NCBI GenBank assembly: GCA_020629035.1
Contig: JAHDEC010000001.1
Coordinates: 1-64,000 of the forward strand
DNA length: 64,000 nucleotides
Direction: 5' to 3'
From: Saprospiraceae bacterium
Lineage (GTDB): Bacteria; Bacteroidota; Bacteroidia; Chitinophagales; Saprospiraceae
The notes beneath the pieces are model-generated. The model ran no database searches, was not told the origin of the DNA, and was given only the letters and a program-made list of their open reading frames with translations. This document shows, piece after piece, positions 38,201-46,814 of the stretch. Position numbers and translations under genes: made by a program. How positions within the stretch are numbered: the first letter of the stretch is position 1; each line of letters starts with the position of its first letter.

Positions 38201-38570
38201 ATTTATTAATCAGGGTGATTTTTCTTTTAATGTAAAGCATTTAGCGGAAATAAGCCAACACAGCGCCATAAAGCAAATTATGGTAGAAGACTTTAACAGT
38301 GATGGCTTAATGGATGTTTTTTGTGTTGGCAATCTACAACACACATCCTCCACTAATACAATAAGTGACGCAGGTAGCGAGCTTTTGTTTTATGGAAATG
38401 AAAACGGGCAACTAACAATCAATAACGAAATCAATAGTGGAATTCAAGTAATCGGCGTCGCTAATAGATTAAGACGCATAAAGCTAGGTTCTAACCAAAC
38501 AGGAATTATAATTGGGAACAATAGAGGACCTATTCAATTAGCATTATACAACTATAACCAACAAAAGTAA
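35220..38570 (+). CDS. VCBS-repeat/ASPIC lipoprotein, copy 4, diverged
   Basis: A 1116-residue, last and most divergent member of the array. Lipoprotein signal: MFCMISC followed by DND. The 7 + ASPIC + 7 order is retained (ASPIC-like at about 516-603, FDRGFHSTSSRRLHFGLG), but motif 5 (DINNDQKIDI) and motif 13 (DFNLDNQHEV) have lost the DG pair. The RGKECS..EQ..P element of the other three is replaced by unrelated sequence (DRYIPQVSLDVIADWFPF), and the segment after the ASPIC domain has a different linker (QANASTKNTNQQAPY). It probably binds a different ligand or partner, which is inference. No clear terminator follows. Confidence 0.88.
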   Translation: MKNFNKILVLYLCMFCMISCDNDRQKLDNNSSEVDTSAINFRVLDANNTGIHFTNSFEQTAQRNVLNFDPIQHGGGVSIIDYNNDGLEDIFFTGNDVSNCLYQNKGNFQFEDVTLQAGLQSDKWSNSSSIVDINEDGWLDIYVCNGGPGLDKIDMSNDLYINQKNGTFKEASADYGLDISSLSSQGVFADFDRDGDLDFYLANTMIRSLGTSVKNFVKQVSSQENAVKIEYMQNMYFENYEGKYIDKSKANNLHTYAFSRAVIASDLNKDGWLDLFVSNDFFVPDYLYINSKNGSFEQKNNVLLSHTSRNSKGADLNDINNDQKIDIAVVDRQAIDPLKKNQYAAKENVEEFYHLHNGYNFPFQYRNNSILVSKEQSRFSNLANYSGIQATGFSWAPLLADFNNDGLKDFFVTNGISQDIYNLSFRDSQNKLLTNAQKGKNAYDLLKQTKGIPSKNLWFKNLDGIKMHKMDVLQPEENKHDSRGAAYADLDNDGDLDLVINNIGTKASILENKANNNWLSVTLKDTINENKVLHAKITIYSEDLVQYQEYQFDRGFHSTSSRRLHFGLGNSRKVDSIKVYYLDGTLNAYYDIKTNQQITLHKKASEKRKGKRLAEEIGIFLDLTDRIENYNYQHVQANASTKNTNQQAPYQMDFAGPVIAVGDVDNDGFDDFFMGGGKNFAAKVIVQKENTFKTLENKVFFEDINYHDTGATFFDYNNDGRLDLYVASGGDKEVSSDSLAQDRLYFNNGGGQMLRIDGVLPPIRSSSTNIIADDFNGDGLQDLFVAGRNKPGKYGDRADSYMLMHSGGPYVNQIANWFSFEELPHFITDVVYMDLDLDGKKDFVMSSEWDSPAIFLRKDNRFERIKDENLDKFKGWWQTAAAGDIDGDGDMDFVFANIGENMSYKATEENPLKLYSGDFNLDNQHEVIICQFFKDRYIPQVSLDVIADWFPFTSSKIEQFGYKEIASLPIEELLSDQILANANTYEANTFKHMVFINQGDFSFNVKHLAEISQHSAIKQIMVEDFNSDGLMDVFCVGNLQHTSSTNTISDAGSELLFYGNENGQLTINNEINSGIQVIGVANRLRRIKLGSNQTGIIIGNNRGPIQLALYNYNQQK

Positions 38571-38767
38571 ACAACTCTCACATTAAACGATTGCGCTCTA
38601 CATATATATTGATGGTCTTTAATGTTTGCAATAAATGTCTAGTTTATCAACAAGTGAATGGGTGGGCTAGTGCAAGTAGATAAAGGTGGTCCAACACATT
38701 AAACGCTTATTAGAAGCACCAGATTGATGTATTGTGACAAAACATATCGAAAAAAAACATATAAATA

Positions 38768-38816
38768 AAATACCTACAAATAGTTATATTTGTTGTTATT
38801 CTTACGATTATATTTG
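38768..38816 (+). promoter_or_regulatory. Promoter region shared with the downstream giant gene
   Basis: AAATACCTACAAAT (38768-38781) is followed after exactly 27 bp by the -7 box TATATTTG (38809-38816). The same pair with one base change and identical 27-bp spacing stands at 46601-46649. A second TATATTTG lies at 38785-38792. The upstream element would lie around -41 to -54 and may be an activator site. Confidence 0.55.
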
Positions 38817-38960
38817 TGAGATGTTTTACAAGTTTGTATAACGTATATAAACTTGTAGTTACATAGACGAAAACACTAAGCGTAAAAGGGCAATAAACCA
38901 ACAAGCTAAGCTTTTAAAGACGAAATCAAAAACGAGGTTGTGTACGAAAATCCTCTCTTA

Positions 38961-39111
38961 TAGCTAAAATCGAACAGTGCACAAACTCCATCAAGCTTGC
39001 CATTGCAGTTTTTCTAGTATTAGTTAAGTCTTAATTCCTTTTTTGGAAATTAGGCTCTGCCGTAATGATGTGCAGTGGTCTATGCCATAATTTTATTTAG
39101 CTAAAATCGAA
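38961..39111 (+). repeat. 14-bp direct repeat in the leader of the 39154 gene
   Basis: TAGCTAAAATCGAA occurs at 38961-38974 and 39098-39111. The second copy overlaps the palindrome TTTAGCTAAA. Function unknown. Confidence 0.6.
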
Positions 39112-39153
39112 TAACAAATTATTTTTTTTAATTAAACTTAAAATCTCAATCTC

Positions 39154-39528
39154 ATGAAAATTAAGTTCTTTTTCGTGGCTTTGTTTGCGGTAGTAAGTCT
39201 TAGTTTGTCTGCTCAAAATTATATGGGTGCAGAACAAGCCATAACTACGCTAGAGCAAGAAATAAAAGTATTGGAAAGTGCTTTTGATGCAGCTACGTCA
39301 TCCTCTTCTTTTGGAACCAGTGTTACCACAACTGGTACAAATGACAACAGTGCTGAAACTGGAAGAAAACTACGTTCAGCAACTTTAGTCCTTTCAAGTC
39401 TTACTGCTTCTAAAGATGTTGCAGCAAGCCTTTTGGACGCTAGAAACCAATTTATTCAACGATCTCAACTAACAACTGCAGAAATAGATGCTGCTATAAA
39501 TTATGTTGAGGAATTGATAACAATCTAA
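39154..39528 (+). CDS. Small secreted protein of unknown function
   Basis: A 124-residue protein with a clear signal peptide (MKIKFFFVALFAVVSLSLSAQ; cleavage after Gln). The mature part is about 103 residues, Ala/Ser/Thr-rich, with helices on both sides (AEQAITTLEQEIKVLESAF and TAEIDAAINYVEELI) and a Ser/Thr/Gly linker (SSSSFGTSVTTTGTND). I do not recognise a family. It lies 12 bp upstream of the 2162-residue giant protein and both start codons follow the same CAATCTC sequence, so they are probably one operon. It could be a periplasmic helper or a co-secreted partner; this is inference. Confidence 0.75.
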   Translation: MKIKFFFVALFAVVSLSLSAQNYMGAEQAITTLEQEIKVLESAFDAATSSSSFGTSVTTTGTNDNSAETGRKLRSATLVLSSLTASKDVAASLLDARNQFIQRSQLTTAEIDAAINYVEELITI

Positions 39529-39540
39529 CAATTCAATCTC

Positions 39541-42500
39541 ATGAAGAAAATTTTATTAAGTATTTTTTGCGCATTTGCGCTAGTAACCTGGCTTGGTGCT
39601 CAGGGACCAGCTGTTGATTCTGGTGCAGGAGCTATGGCGATTCCAGTTGCCGCTCAAGATATAGCATGTGGTGGATCAGCAACTTCTTGTCCAGCAGGTA
39701 TTGCTCTTGGTAACGCTGATGTTGCTTTGGATCCAGACCCTGTCGGTATTGCAGAAGGCGAATGCCCTGCTCCAGTGGCTCCAGTTCCGGCTGTGATGCC
39801 AATTAATCCTATTTTGGGCTATAATTGCGAGGTGTCAATAACTTTACCTGCAATTACAGGAACATGGGCCTCCGACATACAGGTCGATATTGCCACACCT
39901 TGGGGACTTCAGTCGCTTGGTGGTGCAGGAGGGTTAAATGATCCAGCTGGAGCTGAGTTAACGTTTACAACTGTTGCGGGTACTCCAGCGTTTGCAACTT
40001 GGGATGGTGTCAGTTCAGGCACTTTCTTGCTGCCAGGTGCTCCAGCACCTACTGCACCTGCTTGTGATATGGGAGCTGCTATTCCTCCAATGGGTGTTGA
40101 TCCATCAGGAAATTATGCCATTACTATTTTTGATAATTTTGGAGGTGATGTGCACTCGCTAGCCGCTGGAAACATTACGGTTGCTTTGGTACCTGTTGCT
40201 CCGGCTCCTTTTGATGCAAGTGATTGCTGTCCTTGCGAATTATCGTGTCCTACAGAAACTATTACTGAGGTAATTGGTGGTGGTGAATGTTGTGCAACTG
40301 TTTTTTATGATGTTTCATTAGCAGGTGCTTGTTCAGGCGCTACTTTAGATTTAGCTGCTTTGGATGCTGAAGGTGCTATTACATATGGCGGTTCAGGTGG
40401 TACAGGTGGTTTAGTTGGAGGCAATTTAGTACTGACAACTCCAGTAAATACTGTTGCCTCTTCTACGGCTAGTGTAGCTTTACCTTTTTCTTGTCCAGTT
40501 CCAGGTGCTGAGCCACCATGTGGTTTCTCTTTACCTGCAGGAACAGGGGACAGTTTTTCATTTGATTATGTAATTACAGATAATGAAAATGGAAGTGCAG
40601 CTTGGGTATTTTGGAACATAACTGCTCCTGATGGTACATTAGTTGTTGATAATGCTGCCGGTTCTCCTTCTGCTGGATCTGTGCCTATTACAGCTATTGA
40701 TTGTGCTACGTCTCCTGCTCCAACAATCGAATTTGTTGCAGATGCATGGAGAGGGGGAACATTTGGTAACATAAATATGGAAATTAGCAATTTTGAATAT
40801 ATCGTTGCACCACAATTACAGCCTTTAAATGCTGCTGGTGAAGTTGATACTACATTGCTTTCAGGTAATTGTTTCCCAGAAGGTTTAACTTCTATTACTT
40901 GGGCTGCTATTAATCCAGTGGATTGCACTCCAGCCTTGGATAATGCAGGTATGCCTTTAGAATGTACTTTTGATATTGAGGTGCTTGCTGGGACTACTCC
41001 TACTTCATCACTTACATGTAATGATCACGTTAATATATCACTAGATGAGAATTGTCAAGTTGCTTTAGGTGCCGATGATTTCTTAGAAGGTGGACCTTAT
41101 ATGTGTTATGATGACTTTATGGTAAATGTTTGGCCATTTGGAATAGAAGCAAATGCTATCGAAAATGTAGGTGGTGTTGCTATTACATATCCTAAAGGTG
41201 AGCACACCTATGAAGTTTGTGATCCAAATAGTGGAAATTGTTGTTGGGGAACTTTCCTTATCGAAGATAAACTAGCTCCTAGTTTTGAGGTAACAGGTTA
41301 TTCAGTAACTTGTTTTGAAGATATTCCTACAGATGTTTTAACTACAGCTAGCCTTGTTTCTGAGGGTTTAGTATTCACAGAAGCTACAACAGTTACAGAA
41401 GAAACTGAATTTTGTATTGATGTTTCTGCTGCGTGTGCAACAGTTACTGATTTTAACTTAAAGTTAGATTTTAATACAGGTGGTGGTTTTGATACAGAAG
41501 TAAGTGTTACTTCTCCAAGCGGAACAACTGTTTTACTTTGGTCAGCACTTGACGGATGTGGTGGAGTTATTAACTTTATTGCTGATGACGAAGGTCCTTC
41601 GGATCTAGGATGTGCTGGTTTCGGTTCTTGTATAGCAAATGATATTACACAATCATTTATTGATAATGGTTTTGGTGGTTTTGTTTCAGGATCTCTTACA
41701 GATTTCGAAGGAGAGCCTATTAATGGACAATGGTGTGTAACATTTAGTGATTCTAATGCACCAATTAATACAATTGTTGGTCTTTGGAATGATGGTGATA
41801 CTTCATGTGATTCAGAAGATTTGACAACTGGTAGCTATCTAGCATCAGCTGATCAGTGTGATTGTACATCATTTGATTACGTTGATACATACACAAATGC
41901 TGATTGTGAGAATGGTTCAGTTACAAGAACTTGGACATGTACTGATGCATGTGGTAATGTTTCTGACCCTGTAGTACAAGTTATTACAATTACACCATTA
42001 AGCTTTGATGGCTTAGGTTCTGATTGGTTCGTACCTCCTCCATTGGTATATTTACCTTGTGGAACTGGAACTTCTCCTCAGGACATAGCAGATTACTTTG
42101 ATAATTTCGTAGAAATTACAGAAGATAGTATTGATACAGACGCTGATGGAATTTTAGATGATTTTATCGATGTAGATTGGGATGGTATATGGGATTTCGT
42201 TGGTGATGGTTCACTAGATGTTCCTGGATTACCAGAAATAGATGATTGCCCAGATTCTGATTTGGATTGTCCTGCGGGAATCATAGAAGGTCAAGAAGGT
42301 GTGACAATGGGGTACCCGTACTACTTCGCTTGGGGATGTAACACACAGTGTAATGCGAAAAACGCTATCCACCCTCAGCCAATTGATAATAACATTTGTA
42401 ACCTATATGTTACTTATGCTGACCAGTTAATTCCAGCATGTGAAAATGGTACATCTGATTGCCCAGGTAATGAGAAAGTAATTAGAACATGGACTGTATT

Positions 42501-45500
42501 AGATTGGTGTACTGCTTCAACAATTGATTATGTACAATTAATCAAGTCTGTTGATAAGACTGCTCCAGAAATTACAGCTAACGATTTCGGTGCAAGTGTT
42601 AATCCATGGGGTTGTGAGGCTGCTTTCCAGTTCCCTGCTCCTGAGCACTTACATGATGATTGTTCTACAGTAACTAGCTACTGGGTAAGTGGTCCTGGTT
42701 CTATTGGTTCTGTAAATGGTGATGGAATGCCTCCATACTTTGCTACAGGTGTAGCTAAAGGTGAGCACCAGTACATTTATGAAACTACAGATTGTTGTGG
42801 AAATGTAGGTCTTGATACTATTACAGTAACTGTAGTAGATGATACGCCTCCTACACCAATTGCTAAGCAAGATATCGTAATCGGATTAACTTCTGGTGGA
42901 TATGACACTACAGGTATTGCTAAATTATACCCTGAAAGTATAGACAACGGTTCTCACGATGGTGATTGTGGACCAGTAAGATTCGAAATTAGAAGACCAG
43001 CTGGTGCAAACCAATGTGGTAATGATGGAAACGGTGCTACACCTTACAATAATAATGTAACATTTAATAACAATGGTGATGAGTCTGATAATCCTAATGA
43101 TACAGATGGTGGAGCTTACGTTAAGTTCTGTTGTGATGATTTAACAGATGTTTATACTGACCCTACTACAGGTAACCCAGTGCCATTTGGTGAGCACCAA
43201 GTTATATTAAGAGTTTGGGATAGTGGAACAGATATGATTCCTGGAACAATGGATGATAACTACAATGAAACTTGGGCTAATGTAAGAGTTGAAGATAAAT
43301 TGTGGCCAACAATCGTTTGTCCTCCAGATGTTACAGTTTGTTGTGGATGGGATCCAGAAGATCTATCTAAAACGGGTGTAGGATTTGCTAACGGTACTTG
43401 TACTCATTACGAAGTAGCAGTTAAGAATGATTCTCCTTTAGGTGGATACGATCCAGTATGTAACGAAGGTGTTATCAGAAGAACTTGGGATATCGTATTA
43501 AGCAGAGAAGCTGGACTTGATGGTGTGTTAAATACTGCTGATGATGCTATTACTTGGTACGATCATGAGTGTGACCAGTTTATCACTGTAGAGTGGGAAA
43601 GCTGCTGGGATCCTACATGGCCAGGTGGACCATTGGAAGAATTTGATCCTATTACAGGTGAATCATTATATGAGCACAAAGGATGTGTTGACGCAGCTCA
43701 GCCATACTGTGGTGACTTAATTGATTGGCCAAATGATGATGAAATCGTTTGTGATGATTTCGAAGTAGAGCCTCCAACATGGCCGGCAGAAACTTGTGAT
43801 CTAATCGGATGGAACGTTAAGTGTGATACTTTCTTCTTCGAAGAAGGAGATGAGAATAATGAGTCAGGAGATCCTGCTTGTTTCAAAGTATTAAAGCACT
43901 GGACACTAATCAACTGGTGTATAGATAGCAGATACGATAATGACCCAGGTCCTGACGGAATCTTAGGTTCAGATGATGATATTGAGATTGGTACTTATAC
44001 TCATACTCAAGTATTGAAATTCTACGATGATGTAGATCCTATTGTTGTAGCTCCTGATACTTGCATCGCTGTAGGTTCTGGTGCAGGTGGATCTGGATCT
44101 GGAACTGATGGTTGTGAGTCTGAAGTTAACCTTTGGGGTAGCGCAACTGACGGTGATAGCGATTGTATGAGTGCATGGATTAAGTGGCAAGTATTTATCG
44201 ATCTTTGGGGTGACTGGACTATTGACTACGAATTCAGTAGTTATGTGTCTCCTTTCAACCAAAACTTCGGTACGCCAATTAACGAATTATATGTACCACC
44301 AACAGCACCAGGTGATCACGTAGTAAACCAAGGTTCAACTATGGGATTAACTTTACCTGAAATCGTTGAAGGTAGCAAATACCAGCACAGAGCTGTATGG
44401 AAAGCAAGTGACGGATGTGGAAACGTAACAAGCCACACAAGTTACTTTACTGTTGAAGATAAGAAGGCTCCAACGCCATTCTGCTTAAACGTAAGTACTG
44501 CATTAATGCAGGCACCATTCGGTACGGTTGATTTATGGGCTTGTGATTTCGAGCAAGGAAGTTTTGATAACTGTACTCCATACGATAGATTAAGATGGTC
44601 TTTCGGTGAGGATGATGTTCCAGATGCTTCTAATGATAATTACAACGAAGATTCAAGATGTACTTCTATCACATTTGATTGTGATGATTTAGCATCATCT
44701 GCTGATGGAATTATTGAGCAAGATGTTTATGTATGGGATGAGTGTGGAAACTACGATTTCTGTACAATTGAAATCAGATTGTTAGATAACACAGGTGCTT
44801 GTGGTGATGATGGTGGCGGAGCTTCAAGAATTGAAGGTAACGTTGCCACTGAATTTGGTACGGATGTAGAAGATGTACAAGTTACTATCTCTTCAGTATT
44901 ACCTGATTACCCAATGAGTATCATGACTGATGCAGACGGAATGTTTGCTGACGGAACTGCTCACGCTAATACAGTAGATTATGCAGTAGAAGCTGTAAAA
45001 GATGTTGATTACCTTAACGGTGTATCTACATTGGATATCGTTATCATTCAGAGACACATTTTAGGATTAGCTGATTTAACTAGTCCATACAAAATGATCG
45101 CTGCCGATGTAAATGATGATCAAGCGATTACTGCTTTCGATTTATCTGAATTAAGAAAGTTAATTCTAGATGTATACAGTGAGTTACCTAGCAATGATAG
45201 CTGGAGATTTGCTGATGCAAACCAGAACTTAACAATAAGCAACGCATTTAACTACGACGAATTATTGAGCATCGCTCAATTAAACCAAGATGAGTTAGCA
45301 ATGGATTTCATTGCAATGAAGATTGGTGATGTAAATGAGTCTGTAGTATTAAATGCTACTGATGATGCAGATACAAGAAACGCAAGCTTAAACTTAATAG
45401 TAGAAGATGCTACAGTTCAGGCTGGAGAAGAATTTACTGTTGCGTTTACTGCAGCTAACTTCGAAGATATCGTTGGATACCAGTTTACAATGAATACTAA

Positions 45501-46029
45501 TGGCGTTGAGTTATTAGACGTTGTATCAGGTGCTATCGAAATGACTGAAACTAACTTTGCAGTATTAGATGCTAATACAGTAACAGTTTCATGGAACTCT
45601 ATCGAAGGAGTATCTACTGAAGATGTATTATTTGAAATGACATTCAAAGCAACAGCTAATACAACTGTATTAGATGGTGTAACTGTTAGTTCTGCTGTAA
45701 CTGGTGCTGAGGCATACAATTCAGCTTTAGAAACAATGAATGTAACATTAGGATCAGCAGAAGGAAGCTTTGCTTTACTTCAGAACGAGCCTAACCCTTT
45801 CAATGAAACTACAGCGATAAACTACGTACTTTCTGCTAGTGCACCGGCTACTTTAACAGTATACGATGTAACAGGAAAAGTTGTAAAAGTAGTTAACGAT
45901 AACAATGCAATTGCAGGAATGAATACAATTACTTTACAAAGAGCTGAGTTAGGAGCATCAGGTGTTCTTTACTATACTCTTGAAAGTGGTGACTTCACTG
46001 CAACTAAGAAAATGATTCTTATCGACTAA
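39541..46029 (+). CDS. Largest giant secreted protein with P-domain-like, HYR-like and dockerin-like modules, T9SS type A
   Basis: A 2162-residue exported protein. The signal peptide ends near LGAQ. Residues of about 20-480 form an extra N-terminal region rich in Pro, Ala and Gly with a P-domain-like part (SGNYAITIFDNFGGDVHSL); the two paralogues lack it. From about 495 the shared architecture starts (NDHVNISLDENCQVALG), with a second P-domain-like part (NGQWCVTFSDSNAP), thrombospondin-3-like Asp repeats (DTDADGILDDF, about 862), RTWTVLDWC, and HYR-like repeats. Then follow a carboxypeptidase-regulatory fold (about 1760), a dockerin-like module (NGVSTLDIVIIQRHILGL, about 1823-1880), a cohesin-like domain (about 1950-2060) and the type A sorting domain (NEPNPFNETTAINY to TKKMILID). 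The ligand is unknown. Confidence 0.9.
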   Translation: MKKILLSIFCAFALVTWLGAQGPAVDSGAGAMAIPVAAQDIACGGSATSCPAGIALGNADVALDPDPVGIAEGECPAPVAPVPAVMPINPILGYNCEVSITLPAITGTWASDIQVDIATPWGLQSLGGAGGLNDPAGAELTFTTVAGTPAFATWDGVSSGTFLLPGAPAPTAPACDMGAAIPPMGVDPSGNYAITIFDNFGGDVHSLAAGNITVALVPVAPAPFDASDCCPCELSCPTETITEVIGGGECCATVFYDVSLAGACSGATLDLAALDAEGAITYGGSGGTGGLVGGNLVLTTPVNTVASSTASVALPFSCPVPGAEPPCGFSLPAGTGDSFSFDYVITDNENGSAAWVFWNITAPDGTLVVDNAAGSPSAGSVPITAIDCATSPAPTIEFVADAWRGGTFGNINMEISNFEYIVAPQLQPLNAAGEVDTTLLSGNCFPEGLTSITWAAINPVDCTPALDNAGMPLECTFDIEVLAGTTPTSSLTCNDHVNISLDENCQVALGADDFLEGGPYMCYDDFMVNVWPFGIEANAIENVGGVAITYPKGEHTYEVCDPNSGNCCWGTFLIEDKLAPSFEVTGYSVTCFEDIPTDVLTTASLVSEGLVFTEATTVTEETEFCIDVSAACATVTDFNLKLDFNTGGGFDTEVSVTSPSGTTVLLWSALDGCGGVINFIADDEGPSDLGCAGFGSCIANDITQSFIDNGFGGFVSGSLTDFEGEPINGQWCVTFSDSNAPINTIVGLWNDGDTSCDSEDLTTGSYLASADQCDCTSFDYVDTYTNADCENGSVTRTWTCTDACGNVSDPVVQVITITPLSFDGLGSDWFVPPPLVYLPCGTGTSPQDIADYFDNFVEITEDSIDTDADGILDDFIDVDWDGIWDFVGDGSLDVPGLPEIDDCPDSDLDCPAGIIEGQEGVTMGYPYYFAWGCNTQCNAKNAIHPQPIDNNICNLYVTYADQLIPACENGTSDCPGNEKVIRTWTVLDWCTASTIDYVQLIKSVDKTAPEITANDFGASVNPWGCEAAFQFPAPEHLHDDCSTVTSYWVSGPGSIGSVNGDGMPPYFATGVAKGEHQYIYETTDCCGNVGLDTITVTVVDDTPPTPIAKQDIVIGLTSGGYDTTGIAKLYPESIDNGSHDGDCGPVRFEIRRPAGANQCGNDGNGATPYNNNVTFNNNGDESDNPNDTDGGAYVKFCCDDLTDVYTDPTTGNPVPFGEHQVILRVWDSGTDMIPGTMDDNYNETWANVRVEDKLWPTIVCPPDVTVCCGWDPEDLSKTGVGFANGTCTHYEVAVKNDSPLGGYDPVCNEGVIRRTWDIVLSREAGLDGVLNTADDAITWYDHECDQFITVEWESCWDPTWPGGPLEEFDPITGESLYEHKGCVDAAQPYCGDLIDWPNDDEIVCDDFEVEPPTWPAETCDLIGWNVKCDTFFFEEGDENNESGDPACFKVLKHWTLINWCIDSRYDNDPGPDGILGSDDDIEIGTYTHTQVLKFYDDVDPIVVAPDTCIAVGSGAGGSGSGTDGCESEVNLWGSATDGDSDCMSAWIKWQVFIDLWGDWTIDYEFSSYVSPFNQNFGTPINELYVPPTAPGDHVVNQGSTMGLTLPEIVEGSKYQHRAVWKASDGCGNVTSHTSYFTVEDKKAPTPFCLNVSTALMQAPFGTVDLWACDFEQGSFDNCTPYDRLRWSFGEDDVPDASNDNYNEDSRCTSITFDCDDLASSADGIIEQDVYVWDECGNYDFCTIEIRLLDNTGACGDDGGGASRIEGNVATEFGTDVEDVQVTISSVLPDYPMSIMTDADGMFADGTAHANTVDYAVEAVKDVDYLNGVSTLDIVIIQRHILGLADLTSPYKMIAADVNDDQAITAFDLSELRKLILDVYSELPSNDSWRFADANQNLTISNAFNYDELLSIAQLNQDELAMDFIAMKIGDVNESVVLNATDDADTRNASLNLIVEDATVQAGEEFTVAFTAANFEDIVGYQFTMNTNGVELLDVVSGAIEMTETNFAVLDANTVTVSWNSIEGVSTEDVLFEMTFKATANTTVLDGVTVSSAVTGAEAYNSALETMNVTLGSAEGSFALLQNEPNPFNETTAINYVLSASAPATLTVYDVTGKVVKVVNDNNAIAGMNTITLQRAELGASGVLYYTLESGDFTATKKMILID

Positions 46030-46065
46030 TACTTCGGTATTTCGATAAAATCGGTTTTTGGGATG

Positions 46066-46097
46066 GCCTCTCTCCAATTTTTGGAGGGGGGCTTTTT
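46066..46097 (+). terminator. Terminator after the 2162-residue giant gene
   Basis: GCCTCTCTCCAA (46066-46077) pairs with TTGGAGGGGGGC (46081-46092, with one G-T pair), followed by TTTTT. The preceding GTTTTTGGGATGG is shared with the terminator at 51343. Confidence 0.85.
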
Positions 46098-46814
46098 CTT
46101 TAATGTACATTGAGAAATTACTAAGCCAATTAGGTTTTTCTTCGCTTTAGTTATTATTTACTTATTACAATTTCTTTCTCATGATTTATTCTTGCTTGAT
46201 AACCCTTCGCTAAAAATCATGTGCTTGATGACTAATGCCCCCTAGTTTTAATCATTAATGGTCATTTAGACAAAAAGATCGGCTCATGTAAGAGCTACAC
46301 GCAAAATTTATGAGACGTAGCCCACGTAAATTGATAAAGAGCAATATAGATGGCTATACACTCACTGTCCATAAACTCACTCAATACAAACTTGATTTGA
46401 TGAATGCTGAACTGCAATTGACCAAGAAAGACCTTGTGTTGTGCTTATACACCTATTAGACCTTAGTGTATCTCCATACAGCTAGTAACGACTAAGTTCA
46501 TAGGCTTTTCAATATAATTGGTATCATAAAAAACTGTGCACAATTCTTTAAGTACACAGCTATAGATCTAACTGATTAAGTTTATTTATATATAAATTAA
46601 AAATACCTATAAATGGGTAGTATAACATATTAGAGTAATTATATATTTGTATAACGTTAATATGTAGATAGTAACATATTACATTTTCCACCTACCTATA
46701 GAAGTTATCGAACCTAGATAATTTAATAACAATTTAATTATTGAAAAGGGTTATGCTTTGTATTTGGTTGATACGAGCATCCCAAACAGTATAAAAATTT
46801 AAAAGGATCTTATT
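46098..46814. other. Intergenic region before the second giant gene
   Basis: No supported gene. A 49-codon frame at 46310-46459 (MRRSPRKLIKSNIDGYTLTV at its start) has no recognised family and may be chance or a remnant. A promoter signature lies at 46601-46649, leaving a leader of about 160 nt. The rest shows nothing clear. Confidence 0.5.
46601..46649 (+). promoter_or_regulatory. Promoter region of the CTLD-bearing giant gene, shared with 38768
   Basis: AAATACCTATAAAT (46601-46614), 27 bp, then TATATTTG (46642-46649). The same arrangement occurs at 38768-38816. TACC and GGTA flank TATAAATG as a small inverted repeat. It implies common regulation of both giant-protein units. Confidence 0.55.

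Larger units (their letters stand above)
38571..39153. other. Long intergenic region and probable 5' leader
   Basis: No protein gene is supported. CACATTAAACG occurs twice (38579-38589, 38695-38705). A promoter signature lies at 38768-38816, so about 330 nt of leader would precede the small secreted protein at 39154. The leader holds a 14-bp direct repeat (38961, 39098) and a short hairpin with AATTCC and GGAAATT near 39032-39050. Confidence 0.5.

Noticed and set aside
38710-38904. A 64-codon open frame on the minus strand in the intergenic region before 39154
   Set aside because: It is AT-driven, overlaps the promoter signature at 38768-38816 and has no family resemblance.
40566-40928. A 120-codon minus-strand frame inside the 2162-residue protein gene
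   Set aside because: Antisense to a clear coding region without motifs or signals of its own.
46310-46459. A 49-codon plus-strand frame starting MRRSPRKLIKSN
   Set aside because: No recognised domain, no promoter box close by and too short to separate from chance; mentioned only in the intergenic entry.
46030-46814. Possible insertion sequence or transposase remnant between the two giant genes
   Set aside because: No terminal inverted repeats, target duplication or transposase motifs could be read.
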